Shown here: piece after piece, positions 27,301 through 35,040 of the stretch
Layout: the number at the start of each line of letters is the position of its first letter
Numbering within the stretch: position 1 is the stretch's first letter
Assembly: GCF_002288925.2 (NCBI RefSeq)
Contig: NW_022098037.1
Location: 7,250,901-7,314,900 of the forward strand
Direction of reading: 5' to 3'
DNA: 64,000 bases
Source: Delphinapterus leucas
Lineage: Eukaryota; Chordata; Mammalia; Artiodactyla; Monodontidae
Notes under the pieces: model-generated
What the model was told of the DNA's origin: nothing
Database searches by the model: none
Seen by the model: only the letters and a program-made list of their open reading frames with translations
Translations under genes and position numbers: made by a program

Positions 27301-30300
27301 TTAAGTCAGGTTCTCCTCATCCTGTACATCTGTAATTGATATTTTGAACTTAAATACAGGACTTTGTTTATCCGCATTCATTTTCATCTTATTATTTTCT
27401 ACTTATGGTTCTAGCCTTCTGAGATCTTTTCAATCTTGATTCTATTATCCAATTTATTTATTATTTCTTCCAGCTGTGTGTCAACAGCAAATTTTATAAG
27501 TAGAATGTCTTTGTGATTATGGAAGCCATCCTAGTAATCTCTTTAGTATACTGTGTGCCTGTCACATAGTTGGAACTTAATAAGTGGTAATTGATAAAAA
27601 AGATCTTTGTACAGGGCAGGGAAAAAACACACATATAATCTTTTACAAAAGAGAAAAAAAACACCCTCAATATAACTACTCTCGGTTATTACTTTTGGAT
27701 ATAAGTATTCCAAGATTGCCATAGAACCATTGTGGTTCTCTCTTGTGTTTTGATATGTTTATAAATAATATTTTTCATGGTAAATATAGTGGTTAACTGA
27801 TTTTCTTTCACATCTCAACCCATAATCAGTATTTTAAGAATTTCCTTCTAACTCTAGTTTTCTGAAACTGCCCTGCTGTCACTAAGGGCTAGAGAATTTC
27901 TCTATGGGGGGCCTAAGGAGAAGAAATCTAGCTGTCAGGAGGGCTTATTGAACTTATTTTGCGACTGTATTTACATAGCAAAGAAAGCTTTTTACTCAGA
28001 TGTATGTTTAAAATTAATAAAAATGCCAACTTTCTAAAGAAATTTTTATTCACATGCAGCATGAGATTGAGAAAACATCAGTTGTCTGTATTAAATAATA
28101 TAATTATTGTATTTTTATTTAGAGTGCTTTATGAGTGGTACTGATGAAGGTTTTGTGGTGGGAGGCTCTAGTCCCCCAAGCCACCTGTAGGTGCCATCAC
28201 TATCTGGATATTATGGGAGTGATCCTTGCCAGCCACTTAGCATCCATTTACTTTCATGGCCTTACCATACTCTTTATAACTCTCTGTAAGCAATAAGTTT
28301 ATAATTTTCTATAAGTAGTAACTGGCAAAATGAAAGAAACGTATTAAAAAGATGTCAGCAGCTAGTATTGGTTTTGTAGATGGAAATAAATGTTTTTGGA
28401 TAATTTACTACAGTGATGATATGATGTAATATAATATAAAGTTTATTTTATTAACAAAATTTATTTTAATAGCTTTATTAATTGTTTTAATTCTCTACTT
28501 ATGGAATTAATAAAGTCCAAAAAGGCCTAGTTAAAACCTTCAGTTATATTTTAGGGCATCTCATGGTAGAAAATATATAATAGTAGTTGCATTCATGTGG
28601 ATTCATGAAGATATTGGGCTGTAGCTCCATTCATTATCAAGAGCCTACTGTATTTCACTTCTAAAAAAAATAGTTTTTCATCTTTTACATTTTCACATTT
28701 TTTTCAATTTTGTGTATTTTTGTGCTTAAATGGAAGATAAATTCTAATTGTCTACATCTTCAAGCAAATTAAATATAATTTTTAGTCCTCTGGGAGTTAC
28801 AGTCTCTCATAGACACCATTACTCAGAAAGATATAAAATTTGTCATCCTGAGAAAACTTGCTTTTATGGAGCAGCTGGACTGGAGACTATTCTGATTTCT
28901 TCTAAAATATAGTCAGTGGATTTCACTGCTCTTATCTTTGCAAACATCTGAGTGGGTTAATGTAGTTATCGTTCTGAATATATAGCATAGTGTATAATTA
29001 CTGAATATATAATGTAAAGTCATGCTGTTTTAGACTTCGTGAACTGTATCAATACATGCTCTGTGAGTATATTCAGCATAATGTAGTTATACTTTGAAGT
29101 ATTAATTTTTGAATTGTTGAAGTCCTCTTTATTTAATCATGTATTTGAAATAAGCTTTGTCTGTTTCTGAAAAAGATTTGAGATGATTTCTAATTATTTG
29201 GAGAAATCTCCCTACTATAACCAAATGGCATTACACAGCAGCTGCAATTGTTGAAATTTGCATTATCTGTGTAGATTACTTTTGTTCTGAAATTAAGTTC
29301 TCTCCCTAAAACAGCCACTGGTTTTACGTTTGCAGAATACATTTCCAAAAATACTTTCTTGGCATGGTGCTTAAGAATTAAATTTAGCTTTCTAATTTTC
29401 TCCTATTTGTCATGTTTGAAGATAATTACAGGAGTATACTTTGAATACTCAACTATTAAATCCCTTGGTCACATCTTCTTAGAATGATATAATCAAATCA
29501 TATTTCTTAATTTTCTAAATATTCATGTTTTGTTTTGTTTTTTGTGTTACGCGGGCCTCTCACTGCTGTGGCCTCTCCCGTTGCGGAGCACAGGCTCCGG
29601 ACGCGCAGGCTCAGCGGCCATGGTTCACGGGCCCAGCTGCTCCGCGGCATGTGGGGTCCTCCCGAACCGGGGCACGAACCCGCATCCCCTGCATCGGCAG
29701 GCGGACTCTCAACCACTGCGCCACCAGGGAAGCCCTAAATATTCATGTTTTTAATTAAATAATGCCTTTCATTCACCACTTTGTTTTATCTTTCACCTTC
29801 TTTGTTAGTTTCCTATCTTTGTTTATTTCACCTTCTCTTATTTTTCTTTTTTATCCTAACATTTCTCCCTTCCTTAATTTCTCTAATTTCTTGCTATGCT
29901 AATTTCTTCTATGCTATTTTTTCCTAAAAGAGTTGTACCCTGTAATTCTTTAAGATTGAAAACTTGTATTTTTCTAGGATTACATATATCATGTATATCA
30001 TTATTAAACATAATAAAACCACTTTCTAAAGCATCTCAGACATAGGAATGTGTAACAAAGGTCTTTGAAGAATTTATAATTGATTTGCCTAAGCTTTTAC
30101 AAAAATTATCAAAAACATACACAAAGCTGGTATTACTGAAAAGAACAAAAATGCTGATTGTAGCAGTGAATGAGTTTGCAAACTATGAAACATCAAGGAT
30201 TAAAAGTTCCCACAGATAATGAAATATTTAAGGGAAATTTTTATGATACCTCAGTGACTAAAGAGTATATTTCTGTCTAGATGAAAAACTAAATAAAAAT

Positions 30301-31291
30301 AAAGGATAAATTGTATATTTTCTCCTTTTTTCCTGTTACCAGATGAAGCAAACCTTAATTAGATCTCAGTTTGCTTGTACTTACAAAGATGACTGCATGA
30401 TAAGCAAGGATAAGTGGAATAGTGTTAATTCAGCATCAAAGCCTTTGTGTGTTCTTCACATGGAAAATGACCTTTCTGGTAATTGACCTTATTTGAGCAA
30501 TTTAATAACAATTCAGTTCTAGTGTACTAATTTGTTTTAACTTAAGTAAAACTAGATTTTTTTTTGCAATGTAAAGTTTTATATTTTTATAGACCTGAGT
30601 TTATTTAAAAAGTTATATCTAAGTACAAATATATGTATAGGAATAGGACTCAGTTTGATTTAACTAAATGTATTTAAGGAATAACTTGCAGCATTTAAGG
30701 ATTAAGTGTTATGCATTCAGACAAAGCAAATTTATTGTTTGTAGGGATGAAAAGTGATATGGTAAAATGCAAAGAAATGTGATAGTAATATAGCTGTATT
30801 TGTTCATCATGTAATTTATATCATTATTTGATTGTAAATCATAAATTTTAAAATATTCTTTAGCCATTTAAAAAGTTTTTTGTAAAATTCTCATGTATAA
30901 TAATTTTAAGTATTATATAATTTCTTTCCTCTTTTCATCTTGCATAACAGGAGGTGTAAATTCATCTGTTGGAAGACCAACAATTGGAACAAGTTCTGGA
31001 AATGTTCATCTGGACAGAAGTAAAAATGAAAAAGTGGCAAGAAAATCAATCAGTCTGACAGGAAATAAAGGCTCAAAAAGGAAACAGGTGGATTTGGATG
31101 ATGAAAATATTCTCTGTGATAATGGAAACGAACCACCTCAACACAAAAATGTTAAGATACCTAAGGCATCAAAAGATTTGCAGAGTAAATTAGATGGCAA
31201 ACTAGTTAGAGCTGCAAAAAGCAACAAATGTACCGCCAAGAACAAATTGATTACTGGCCAGACAAAGTTAACTCAGTTTTTTAGACTATGA
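12732..31291 (+). CDS. PARPBP: PARPBP (PARI), 3' five coding exons
   Basis: PARP1-binding protein, also called PARI (and AROM in rodent work on the antisense of the MCH gene). It is a nuclear protein with a UvrD-helicase-like fold that lacks working ATPase motifs. Known role: it is recruited to PCNA at replication forks and limits RAD51 filaments and homologous recombination. Coding exons here: 12732-12915, 15927-16105, 18404-18485, 30343-30478 and 30951-31291. All borders are GT/AG and intron phases are 2 (entry), 0, 2, 0, 1. Joined, they give 306 full codons plus one split entry codon, ending TGA at 31289-31291. That is about the last half of the usual ~579 residues; the first half lies before the window. 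The C terminus holds a PIP box, QTKLTQFF, just before the final RL. No internal stop or frameshift was found, so the gene looks functional. The next upstream exon was searched for by eye in 1-12731 and not seen. Confidence 0.95.
14285..14445 (+). mobile_element. MIR SINE
   Basis: 'aacaaccctatgggttagg', 'catccctattttaccaatg', 'cacagtgaggttaagcaac' and 'ggtatgaacccagccag' are the standard MIR core in order. Confidence 0.75.
14500..15485 (+). mobile_element. L2 LINE 3' end, interrupted by a SINE
   Basis: Typical L2 3' phrases occur at 14790-15010 ('aagccatccttgatcccagg', 'tatacattctcttc') and after the SINE at 15334-15485 ('gggttccttgagacactag', 'tgattactgaatgaatgaa'). The SINE at 15015-15319 splits it and its target duplication is made of L2 sequence. 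Confidence 0.6.
15015..15319 (+). mobile_element. CHR SINE, long type
   Basis: It begins 'gggacttccctggtggcgc' with a tRNA-like head (A box near 'tggcgcaatggttaag', B box 'gagttcgatccc'), followed by the repeated 'caactactgaagcc' type tail region. It ends in a long AAAT/A-rich tail at 15269-15319. Flanking 13-14 bp copies 'gaaatagcacttag' (15001-15014) and 'gaaataacacttag' (15320-15333) differ at one base. About 300 bp. RNA polymerase III-derived and mobilised by L1. Confidence 0.92.
15927..16105 (+). CDS. PARPBP: PARPBP exon b (179 bp)
   Basis: 59 codons, [20 protein letters not shown] to TSILTLF, plus two bases (AG) of a split arginine codon. Donor gtaagt from 16106. The exon includes an acidic patch ([20 protein letters not shown]). 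The frame is uninterrupted and near-identical to the human exon as I recall it. Confidence 0.95.
16365..16575 (+). mobile_element. MIR-like SINE
   Basis: 'ctcacagcagtctcttttag', 'tccccaatttataagtgaag', 'gcaatttgtctaagttggc' and 'cctgaggtctctgctccaa' follow MIR order. Well diverged. Confidence 0.55.
16937..16957. repeat. (CT)n microsatellite
   Basis: About ten uninterrupted CT units within the PARPBP intron. Confidence 0.9.
17497..17855 (-). mobile_element. CHR SINE, long type, inverted
   Basis: The reverse complement starts at 17855 with the CHR head ('gctcccctggtggcgcagtg'), runs through the 'caactactgagcc' block and ends in an AAATAAAT-type tail at 17500-17530. A 10-bp direct repeat 'ctttattctt' flanks it at 17487-17496 and 17856-17865. 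Confidence 0.92.
17960..18215 (+). mobile_element. L2 LINE 3' end
   Basis: 'tctctgaccctcctatttc', 'gccttacatatagtagaagc' and 'tcaaatatttagtggctgaa' resemble an L2 terminus. The SINE to its left separates it from other sequence. Confidence 0.45.
18404..18485 (+). CDS. PARPBP: PARPBP exon c (82 bp)
   Basis: The first base completes the split AGA arginine codon. The following 27 codons read [20 protein letters not shown] then VQEKTIK. Donor gtacaa from 18486. A short exon preserving frame on both sides. Confidence 0.94.
19618..19879 (+). mobile_element. Short LINE-1 3' end with 3'-transduced flank
   Basis: Bases about 19618-19737 are the last ~120 bp of an L1 3' UTR, ending 'ccaataaagatgttaaaaaa'. 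They are followed by about 125 bp that is not L1 (19738-19862), which has AATAAA at 19852-19857 and then an A-rich tail at 19864-19879. A perfect 14-bp direct repeat 'aaaaatcattggga' lies at 19604-19617 and 19880-19893, outside both parts. The direct repeats therefore bracket L1 plus non-L1 sequence as one insertion, as expected when an L1 transcript reads past its own poly(A) signal and uses a downstream one. Confidence 0.82.
20000..20120 (+). mobile_element. MIR-like fragment
   Basis: 'ccagtctcatttatagatga', 'ggagatcaaactccttgaga' and 'ccttatccaagatatcataa' resemble the MIR core. Weak. Confidence 0.4.
23057..23267 (+). mobile_element. CHR SINE, short type, recent
   Basis: The head 'ggcttccctggtggtgcagt', tRNA-like B box 'cgggttcgtgccgcgg' and a GC-rich body end in 'gtaccgc' and an unbroken A-tail of about 26. 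An 11-bp perfect direct repeat 'aaaggtaatta' lies at 23046-23056 and 23268-23278. The pure tail and perfect duplication point to a recent insertion. Confidence 0.94.
23331..23451 (-). mobile_element. CHR-related SINE, short and older, inverted
   Basis: Reverse complement begins 'gggagttcccggtggtctag', contains B-box-like 'aggttcaatccctggtc' and ends in a T/A-rich tail (plus strand 23331-23345). The 8-bp repeat 'agaatcaa' lies at 23323-23330 and 23452-23459. Confidence 0.85.
23540..23739 (-). mobile_element. CHR-2-like SINE, inverted
   Basis: The reverse complement starts 'gggacttccctgatggtcc', with tRNA-like B box 'cgggttcaactcctgg', and carries a non-tRNA 3' part (plus strand 'gtctttattgaatttgttac'). 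A 12-bp direct repeat 'taggtgaattta' lies at 23528-23539 and 23740-23751. Confidence 0.88.
24183..24372. mobile_element. hAT-type DNA transposon fossil
   Basis: Non-autonomous DNA element recognised by 'ctagccacgtgtgactattg', 'agcacttgaaatgtggtact', 'aactgaggaactcga' and an AT-rich centre with partial inverted symmetry ('gctagccac...' against 'tagctacacatggccagc'). A related piece occurs at 52190-52315. The exact family was not assigned. Confidence 0.6.
25075..25790 (-). mobile_element. L2-type LINE fossil split by an unidentified insert
   Basis: 25075-25194 ('gtactaaatgcctactcgat', 'ctgtcctaggcactgtaaat', 'cagacaaaaacccctgccct') and 25556-25790 ('catggagcttaccttttag', 'caaacaagtgaattatatg', 'gagaaggtgacattaagc') form one known ancient repeat unit in the reverse of its usual orientation. 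The ~360 bp between, 25195-25555, does not belong to it and was not identified. Confidence 0.5.
25855..26010 (+). mobile_element. MIR SINE
   Basis: 'cgtaccttctaagtgtcaag', 'caattaatccttgttgaaat' and 'ctagtaagtaacagaacag' match MIR order. Confidence 0.6.
27040..27200 (+). mobile_element. MIR SINE
   Basis: A clear MIR core: 'atcctcacaactctatgagg', 'gtggataagtgagaggttta', 'cttagtaagtgatagggcc' and 'cttttgaccacaaatctgat'. Confidence 0.8.
27220..27590. mobile_element. CR1/L3-like ancient LINE fragment
   Basis: 'ctgagatcttttcaatcttg', 'attctattatccaatttatt', 'cagctgtgtgtcaacagcaa' and 'attttataagtagaatgtc' resemble the widely conserved CR1/L3 LINE 3' region of amniotes. Orientation was not settled. 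The tail from about 27535 resembles an L2 end. Confidence 0.45.
29531..29735 (-). mobile_element. CHR SINE, short type, recent, inverted
   Basis: Reverse complement begins 'gggcttccctggtggcgcag' and ends 'gcccgcgtaacac' plus an A-rich tail (plus strand 'tgttttgttttttgtg'). A perfect 15-bp direct repeat 'taaatattcatgttt' lies at 29516-29530 and 29736-29750. Recent insertion in the large PARPBP intron. Confidence 0.94.
30343..30478 (+). CDS. PARPBP: PARPBP exon d (136 bp)
   Basis: 45 codons from [20 protein letters not shown] through [16 protein letters not shown], plus one base of the next codon. Donor gtaatt from 30479. The frame is uninterrupted. Confidence 0.94.
30479..30950 (+). other. 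PARPBP: PARPBP last intron, 472 bp
   Basis: Short AT-rich phase 1 intron without recognisable repeats. Acceptor 'ttcatcttgcataacag' ends at 30950. Confidence 0.9.
30951..31291 (+). CDS. PARPBP: PARPBP last coding exon (C terminus with PIP box)
   Basis: The first two bases complete a glycine codon; the frame then reads [20 protein letters not shown] onward, lysine-rich and probably disordered (for example [15 protein letters not shown], a bipartite-like basic/acidic stretch). It ends [11 protein letters not shown] and [11 protein letters not shown] fits the PCNA-interacting consensus Qxx[LIM]xxFF. In the human protein this end binds PCNA. The 3' UTR follows; TATAAA at 31325-31330 is a possible variant poly(A) hexamer, and no AATAAA follows closely. 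Confidence 0.95.
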
Positions 31292-31361
31292 ATTTGTCTT
31301 TTATGTTCTTTAGGTTTATGTATATATAAAAACATTCACCAAAGGCATCTGCTTAATTTTT

Positions 31362-31570
31362 TTTTTTTTTTTTTTTTTTGGTACGCGGGCCTCTCACTGT
31401 TGTGGCCTCTCCCGTTGCGGAGCACAGACTCCGGACGTGCAGGCTCAGCGGCCATGGCTCACGGGCCCAGCCGCTCCGTGGCATGTGGGATCTTCCCGGA
31501 CCGGAGTATGAACCCGTGTCCCCTGCATCGTCAGGCGGACTCTCAACCACTGCGCCACCAGGGAAGCCCC
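31362..31570 (-). mobile_element. CHR SINE, short type, recent, between PARPBP and PMCH
   Basis: Reverse complement head 'ggcttccctggtggcgcagt'; the A-tail is seen as a T-run at 31357-31379. Direct repeats 'catctgcttaattttt' (31346-31361) and 'catctacttaattttt' (31571-31586) differ at one base. It starts about 70 bp after the PARPBP stop and lies ~305 bp beyond the PMCH stop, in the same orientation as PMCH. It may form part of the 3' UTR of either gene, depending on where transcripts end. Confidence 0.93.
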
Positions 31571-31613
31571 CATCTACTTAATTTTTAAGAGATCAAGGTG
31601 TAAATTATGGTGC

Positions 31614-31619
31614 TTTATT
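31614..31619 (-). terminator. Candidate PMCH poly(A) signal (AATAAA)
   Basis: Canonical hexamer on the minus strand, 256 bp beyond the PMCH stop and before the SINE. No closer AATAAA or ATTAAA was seen on that strand between 31620 and 31874. Assignment is by position only. Confidence 0.4.
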
Positions 31620-31874
31620 ATTTTGGTCTGCAGTGTATGTAAGGTTAGCATGTTAAGCATTGCTTAAAAAATACTAGTAAGTCATAATTATGCAGAATAT
31701 TCACAAAGTTTAATGCACAGGTAAAGCATATCATTTAGGTATATCTTAATACTACTTTCTTTGAAAACAGACATTTAAAATAATACAAGTCATAGTAACA
31801 TTAAGGGCTTTTTTCCCCACAGGCAATTAAATGATTTTGTTTTCTTCTGAAATGATGATGTGGACCAACAGGTA

Positions 31875-31924
31875 TCAGACTTGCCAGCAAGGTCGATAGA
31901 CTCTTCCCAGCATACACCTGAGCA
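31875..31924 (-). CDS. PMCH: PMCH exon 3 (C-terminal MCH)
   Basis: Acceptor 'tttttccttcag' precedes 31924. The exon's first two bases complete the split Met codon of MCH; the rest encodes LRCMLGRVYRPCWQV and TGA at 31877-31875. The cysteines at MCH positions 7 and 16 are present, and the peptide equals the mammalian 19-mer. Confidence 0.96.
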
Positions 31925-33019
31925 CTGAAGGAAAAAAAAGCTTAAATTGTTTAAAGGACTAGTATCACACAAAATTGATTAGAAATGAAAGAATGGATCT
32001 AGTATAGCTAATTCTGAGTAAATCAAAATTATAGTAACTAATAACTAATTATAGTAACCAATTAAATACTTTTAAATTTCACATCTTTTGCAGGGGTCAC
32101 TTAAAATCAAGTAAATTGAACCATGGTCTTGTTTGATTTTGTCGTGATTGGACCCAAATTCAATTAAACTCAGATTTCTATTTTATGATATTAAGATATA
32201 AGAATTGAATTTTAAAAAGACTACTCACTGTCAAAATCTCTCCTTCCTATAGGAAATTTAGCTGAGTTTTCTTCATCTGCAATTTCTCTCTTTTCTTGTA
32301 TTGATTCAGTATTTTGAACTTCATTCTCAGCTGGAAAAGCTACAGATCCTTTTAGTGCAAGATAAGGTTTTATAGCCAGATTCAGTGGCAGACCATTATT
32401 TAAGAAATTGTGTTTGGAACCTGCATTCTGTAAAGAAAAGGTTGATTTGTGTTTTAGCTGTCTTATTGGGAATAGAACTATGATACAATTGTGTAATATT
32501 CTTATTGATCAAAGATGCTCTACACTGTTTTGACTCTAAAAAATATTTTAGATACAAGGTTTTCAGGGAATAAAAACCTTTTGAATAAGAGATGTTTTCC
32601 AGAATGGAAGAACAACCTGGTATGTAGGAAATTTGATCAATTGTCCTAATGCATATTGTGACTTTTTTCACATACTTCTGCTTATAAAAGTATCGACTTT
32701 ACTTCCAAAGGATTCATAAACATCATTCAAATTTCCACTGAAATAAAGGATAAGTCACATTGCCACTTACCTTTGAATTTTTGTTTTCCTCATCATTCAT
32801 GAAATTGCTCTCATCATTCTTATATTCCTCCAGGGAAGGAACAACAATTGATTTTTCTTCAGTATCTTCCTTCTGAAAGGCTTTCCCCAACCTCAGTGTT
32901 TTAAATACCATGTCATCTTCTAAATTTCTTATTGACTTGGAGGCTGAAGGCGAAACACCTTGAGAAAGCAAAGAAAAAGTTAGTATTAATATGTAGGAAG
33001 AGAAACTCATTTTTGCCAT
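31875..33019 (-). CDS. PMCH: PMCH, pro-melanin-concentrating hormone (complete)
   Basis: Secreted precursor of melanin-concentrating hormone, made mainly in lateral hypothalamic neurons; MCH acts through the G-protein-coupled receptor MCHR1 on feeding, energy balance and sleep. Exons on the minus strand: 33019-32771, 32427-32229 and 31924-31875. All introns are GT/AG with phases 0 and 1. Joined CDS is 498 bp, 165 residues plus stop, the same length as human. It starts MAKMSFSSYILILTFSL, a hydrophobic signal peptide of about 21 residues. The precursor then carries an NGE-like segment, the dibasic site KR, NEI (EIADEENSAKFPI followed by the amidation/cleavage signal GRR) and finally MCH, DFDMLRCMLGRVYRPCWQV, with both disulphide cysteines. 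No stop, frameshift or splice loss was found. It converges with PARPBP. Confidence 0.97.
32229..32427 (-). CDS. PMCH: PMCH exon 2 (NGE and NEI region)
   Basis: Acceptor 'tctttacag' precedes 32427 and donor gtgagt begins at 32228. Sixty-six codons plus one base: NAGSKHNFLNNGLPLNLAIK, then the NGE-like GSVAFPAENEVQNTESIQE, KR, NEI, GRR and DFD, the first three residues of MCH. Relative to human as I recall it, NGE has Glu for Gly at position 10 and Ile for Thr at position 17, and NEI has Ala for Gly at position 3. Confidence 0.95.
32771..33019 (-). CDS. PMCH: PMCH exon 1
   Basis: 83 codons from the first ATG (MAKM, same start as other mammals) to NKNSK, followed by donor gtaagt at 32770-32765. 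Contains the signal peptide and the acidic N-terminal prodomain (KSIRNLEDDMVF, EEYKNDESNFMNDEEN). Reading on past the donor gives an open frame to 32723, so intron retention would add 15 codons before a stop. Confidence 0.96.
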
Positions 33020-33105
33020 TCTTAGTTTGATGTTTGCATGGAGTCAAACAAGGATGTGTAAAATGAGGTAAAATTTCTCAACCTGCTTTGTAAATGATTC
33101 CTACC

Positions 33106-33113
33106 TTTATATA
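33106..33113 (-). promoter_or_regulatory. PMCH TATA box
   Basis: The minus strand reads TATATAAA (followed by GG) 87-94 bp upstream of the PMCH start codon. A start of transcription about 30 bp downstream, near 33075-33080, would leave a 5' UTR of roughly 60 bp. PMCH is a TATA-type, cell-specific gene in other mammals. Confidence 0.7.
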
Positions 33114-33119
33114 TTTTCC

Positions 33120-33799
33120 AGCTTGAATAGAAAGCACTTGAAAGACTTAGACTTTTGTCATTTTAAAAATGACTCATTAGATAGAAGCTAACTTTTTGTA
33201 TAGCTGCTAATACTTACACTGTTTGGGTTTTAGTGGCATATTGTTTATTTTGAGTGTGAATTTTCTCAGAATCTGATTAAGATCCTTGGTAGAGAGCTTC
33301 TGTTGAGGAGATTATAGTCTCTTGAAAATGGGTTGTTATTAAGGAAGACCACAGGACATCAGGCTCTCCATATTCTTGTTTATTCATATTGTTCCCTTCT
33401 GTTTATTTTCTGATTAAGTAAAATATGAAAACTAAAGTTATTTCTTTCACTCAGGATAATAAGCATCAAAGTTTAAATACATTTAATCCTGATTAAGTGG
33501 AAATAATCTTCAGAAAGAATTTTTTCCATAAATGCTCGGAATAGCCTTTGGTATTTAAAGTATATATGCCTGTCAGTATGAACAAAAAGTCATTCATGTT
33601 ATATCTAAAATTGACCTGTCAGGTGTGTTTTATCTCTATATTTACAAAAGGGTATTACTGATATTTATTAATGAGTTTAGCAATTAATGAATAAGAAGTC
33701 CATGAAGAGAATATTTATGTGCTCCATAAATGTTAATTTTGGATAATGAGTATGTTGTATGATTTTTAATTAAACATTTCAGAGTTAATTTGTAATGTT
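33120..33799. other. PMCH upstream region, no repeat recognised
   Basis: About 680 bp of non-repetitive AT-rich sequence directly upstream of the PMCH TATA box, likely to hold its proximal control elements. I did not identify individual sites. Confidence 0.4.
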
Positions 33800-34503
33800 G
33801 GCCCTGTAGAGTAAGAGAATACATTCTTGTGTATGTCTTCTGGTATATATGTGCAATAGTTTTTCTAGGGTATATTTCTACTTATGGAATTGCTGGGTCT
33901 TGGAGTATGTACATTTCAGCTTTATTAATGCCAAAATGGTTACAGAATAGTAGTAACCAATTTAAACTCCCACCTGCAGGTTATGAGAGTTCTTACTGCT
34001 CCAGGTTCTAGTTAACACTTGGGTATCTTATTGTGCTTTTAATGTTTATTTCTCTAATTACCAAAGACGTAGGATGCCTTTTCATGTGCTTAAGTAAAAT
34101 GCCTTTTAAAGAAAAATTTGTCTATTTCTCTATCAGATTGTTTGGGTTTTTCTTGTTGATTCATGGGAGTTCTTTATATATGCTGGATATTAATTCTTTG
34201 TTAGTTGTATATGTTTAAAATATTGTATTTTTTCTCACACTTCTTATCTTTTGAACTGCTTCATGGTGTCTTTTGGTGAACTAAACTCCTTAATTTTAAT
34301 GTTTAAATTTCTTTTTTTTTTTCTTTTTATGGTTAGTATTTATGTTATTTGGAAATCCTTCCAAACCCTGAGGTCATTATCATACTTCTATATATTCTAA
34401 AAGTTTAAGTGTTTTGACTTTCACATTTAAATTTTTAATTCATCTAGAATCTTGTGTGTGAGAAAGAAATTTTAACTTTTCCAAATGTCCTTATATATTT
34501 CTT

Positions 34504-34876
34504 TTTTTTTAAACATCTTTATTGGAGTATAGTTGCTTTACAGTGGTGTGTTAGTTTCTGCTTTATAACAAAGTGAATCAGTTATACATATACATATATC
34601 CCCATAGCTCTTCCCACTTGTGTCTCCCTCCCTCCCACCCTCCCTATCCCACTCCTCTAGGTGATCACAAAGCACCGAGCTGATCTCCCTGTGCTATGCG
34701 GCTGCTTTCCACTAGCTATCTGTTTTACATTTGGTAGTGTATCTATGTCCATGCCACTCTCTCACTTTGTCCCAGCTTACCCTTCCCCCTCCCCGTGTCC
34801 TCAAGTCCATTCTCTCGTAGGTCTGTGTCTTTATTCCCGTCTTGCCCCTAGGTTCTTCATGACCTTTTTTCTTTTT
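34504..34876 (-). mobile_element. LINE-1, 5'-truncated 3' end
   Basis: Reverse complement of the artiodactyl L1 3' UTR, from a poly(T) start and 'aaacatctttattggagtat' to 'cccctaggttcttcatgac'. Perfect 19-bp direct repeat 'atgtccttatatatttctt' at 34485-34503 and 34877-34895. About 370 bp, fairly recent. Confidence 0.94.
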
Positions 34877-35040
34877 ATGTCCTTATATATTTCTTGAATA
34901 ATTCATCCTGTCTCCACTAATCTGCAATGCCATCTCTGCAGTATATTAGGCTTCTATACATGTGTAGGTCTCTTTCTGAACTCTCTATTCCACTGCCAAA
35001 TCTACAGTATTATTTATTATTACTACAACTTTAAAATAAC

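Larger units (their letters stand above)
18486..30342 (+). other. PARPBP: PARPBP intron, 11.9 kb
   Basis: Phase 0 intron, the largest visible. It carries an L1 with transduced flank (19618-19879), an old L1 5'/ORF1 piece with three nested SINEs (22960-23990), a hAT fossil (24183-24372), an L2-type fossil split by an unexplained insert (25075-25790), MIR copies (25855, 27040), a CR1/L3-like fossil (27220-27590) and a recent SINE (29531-29735). The parts 18500-19600, 20120-22900, 24373-25074, 26011-27039, 27591-29515 and 29751-30342 show no gene or nameable repeat. Acceptor 'cttttttcctgttaccag' ends at 30342. Confidence 0.85.

Noticed and set aside
30893..31291. 132-codon frame starting [12 protein letters not shown] as an independent protein
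   Set aside because: Its first 19 codons are intron sequence before a good acceptor at 30950. The rest is the PARPBP last exon, so the ATG is not a real start.
32723..33019. 98-codon PMCH frame ending VSGNVTYPLFQWKFE
   Set aside because: The last 15 codons read past a strong gtaagt donor at 32770. Splicing to exons 2 and 3 restores the full precursor.
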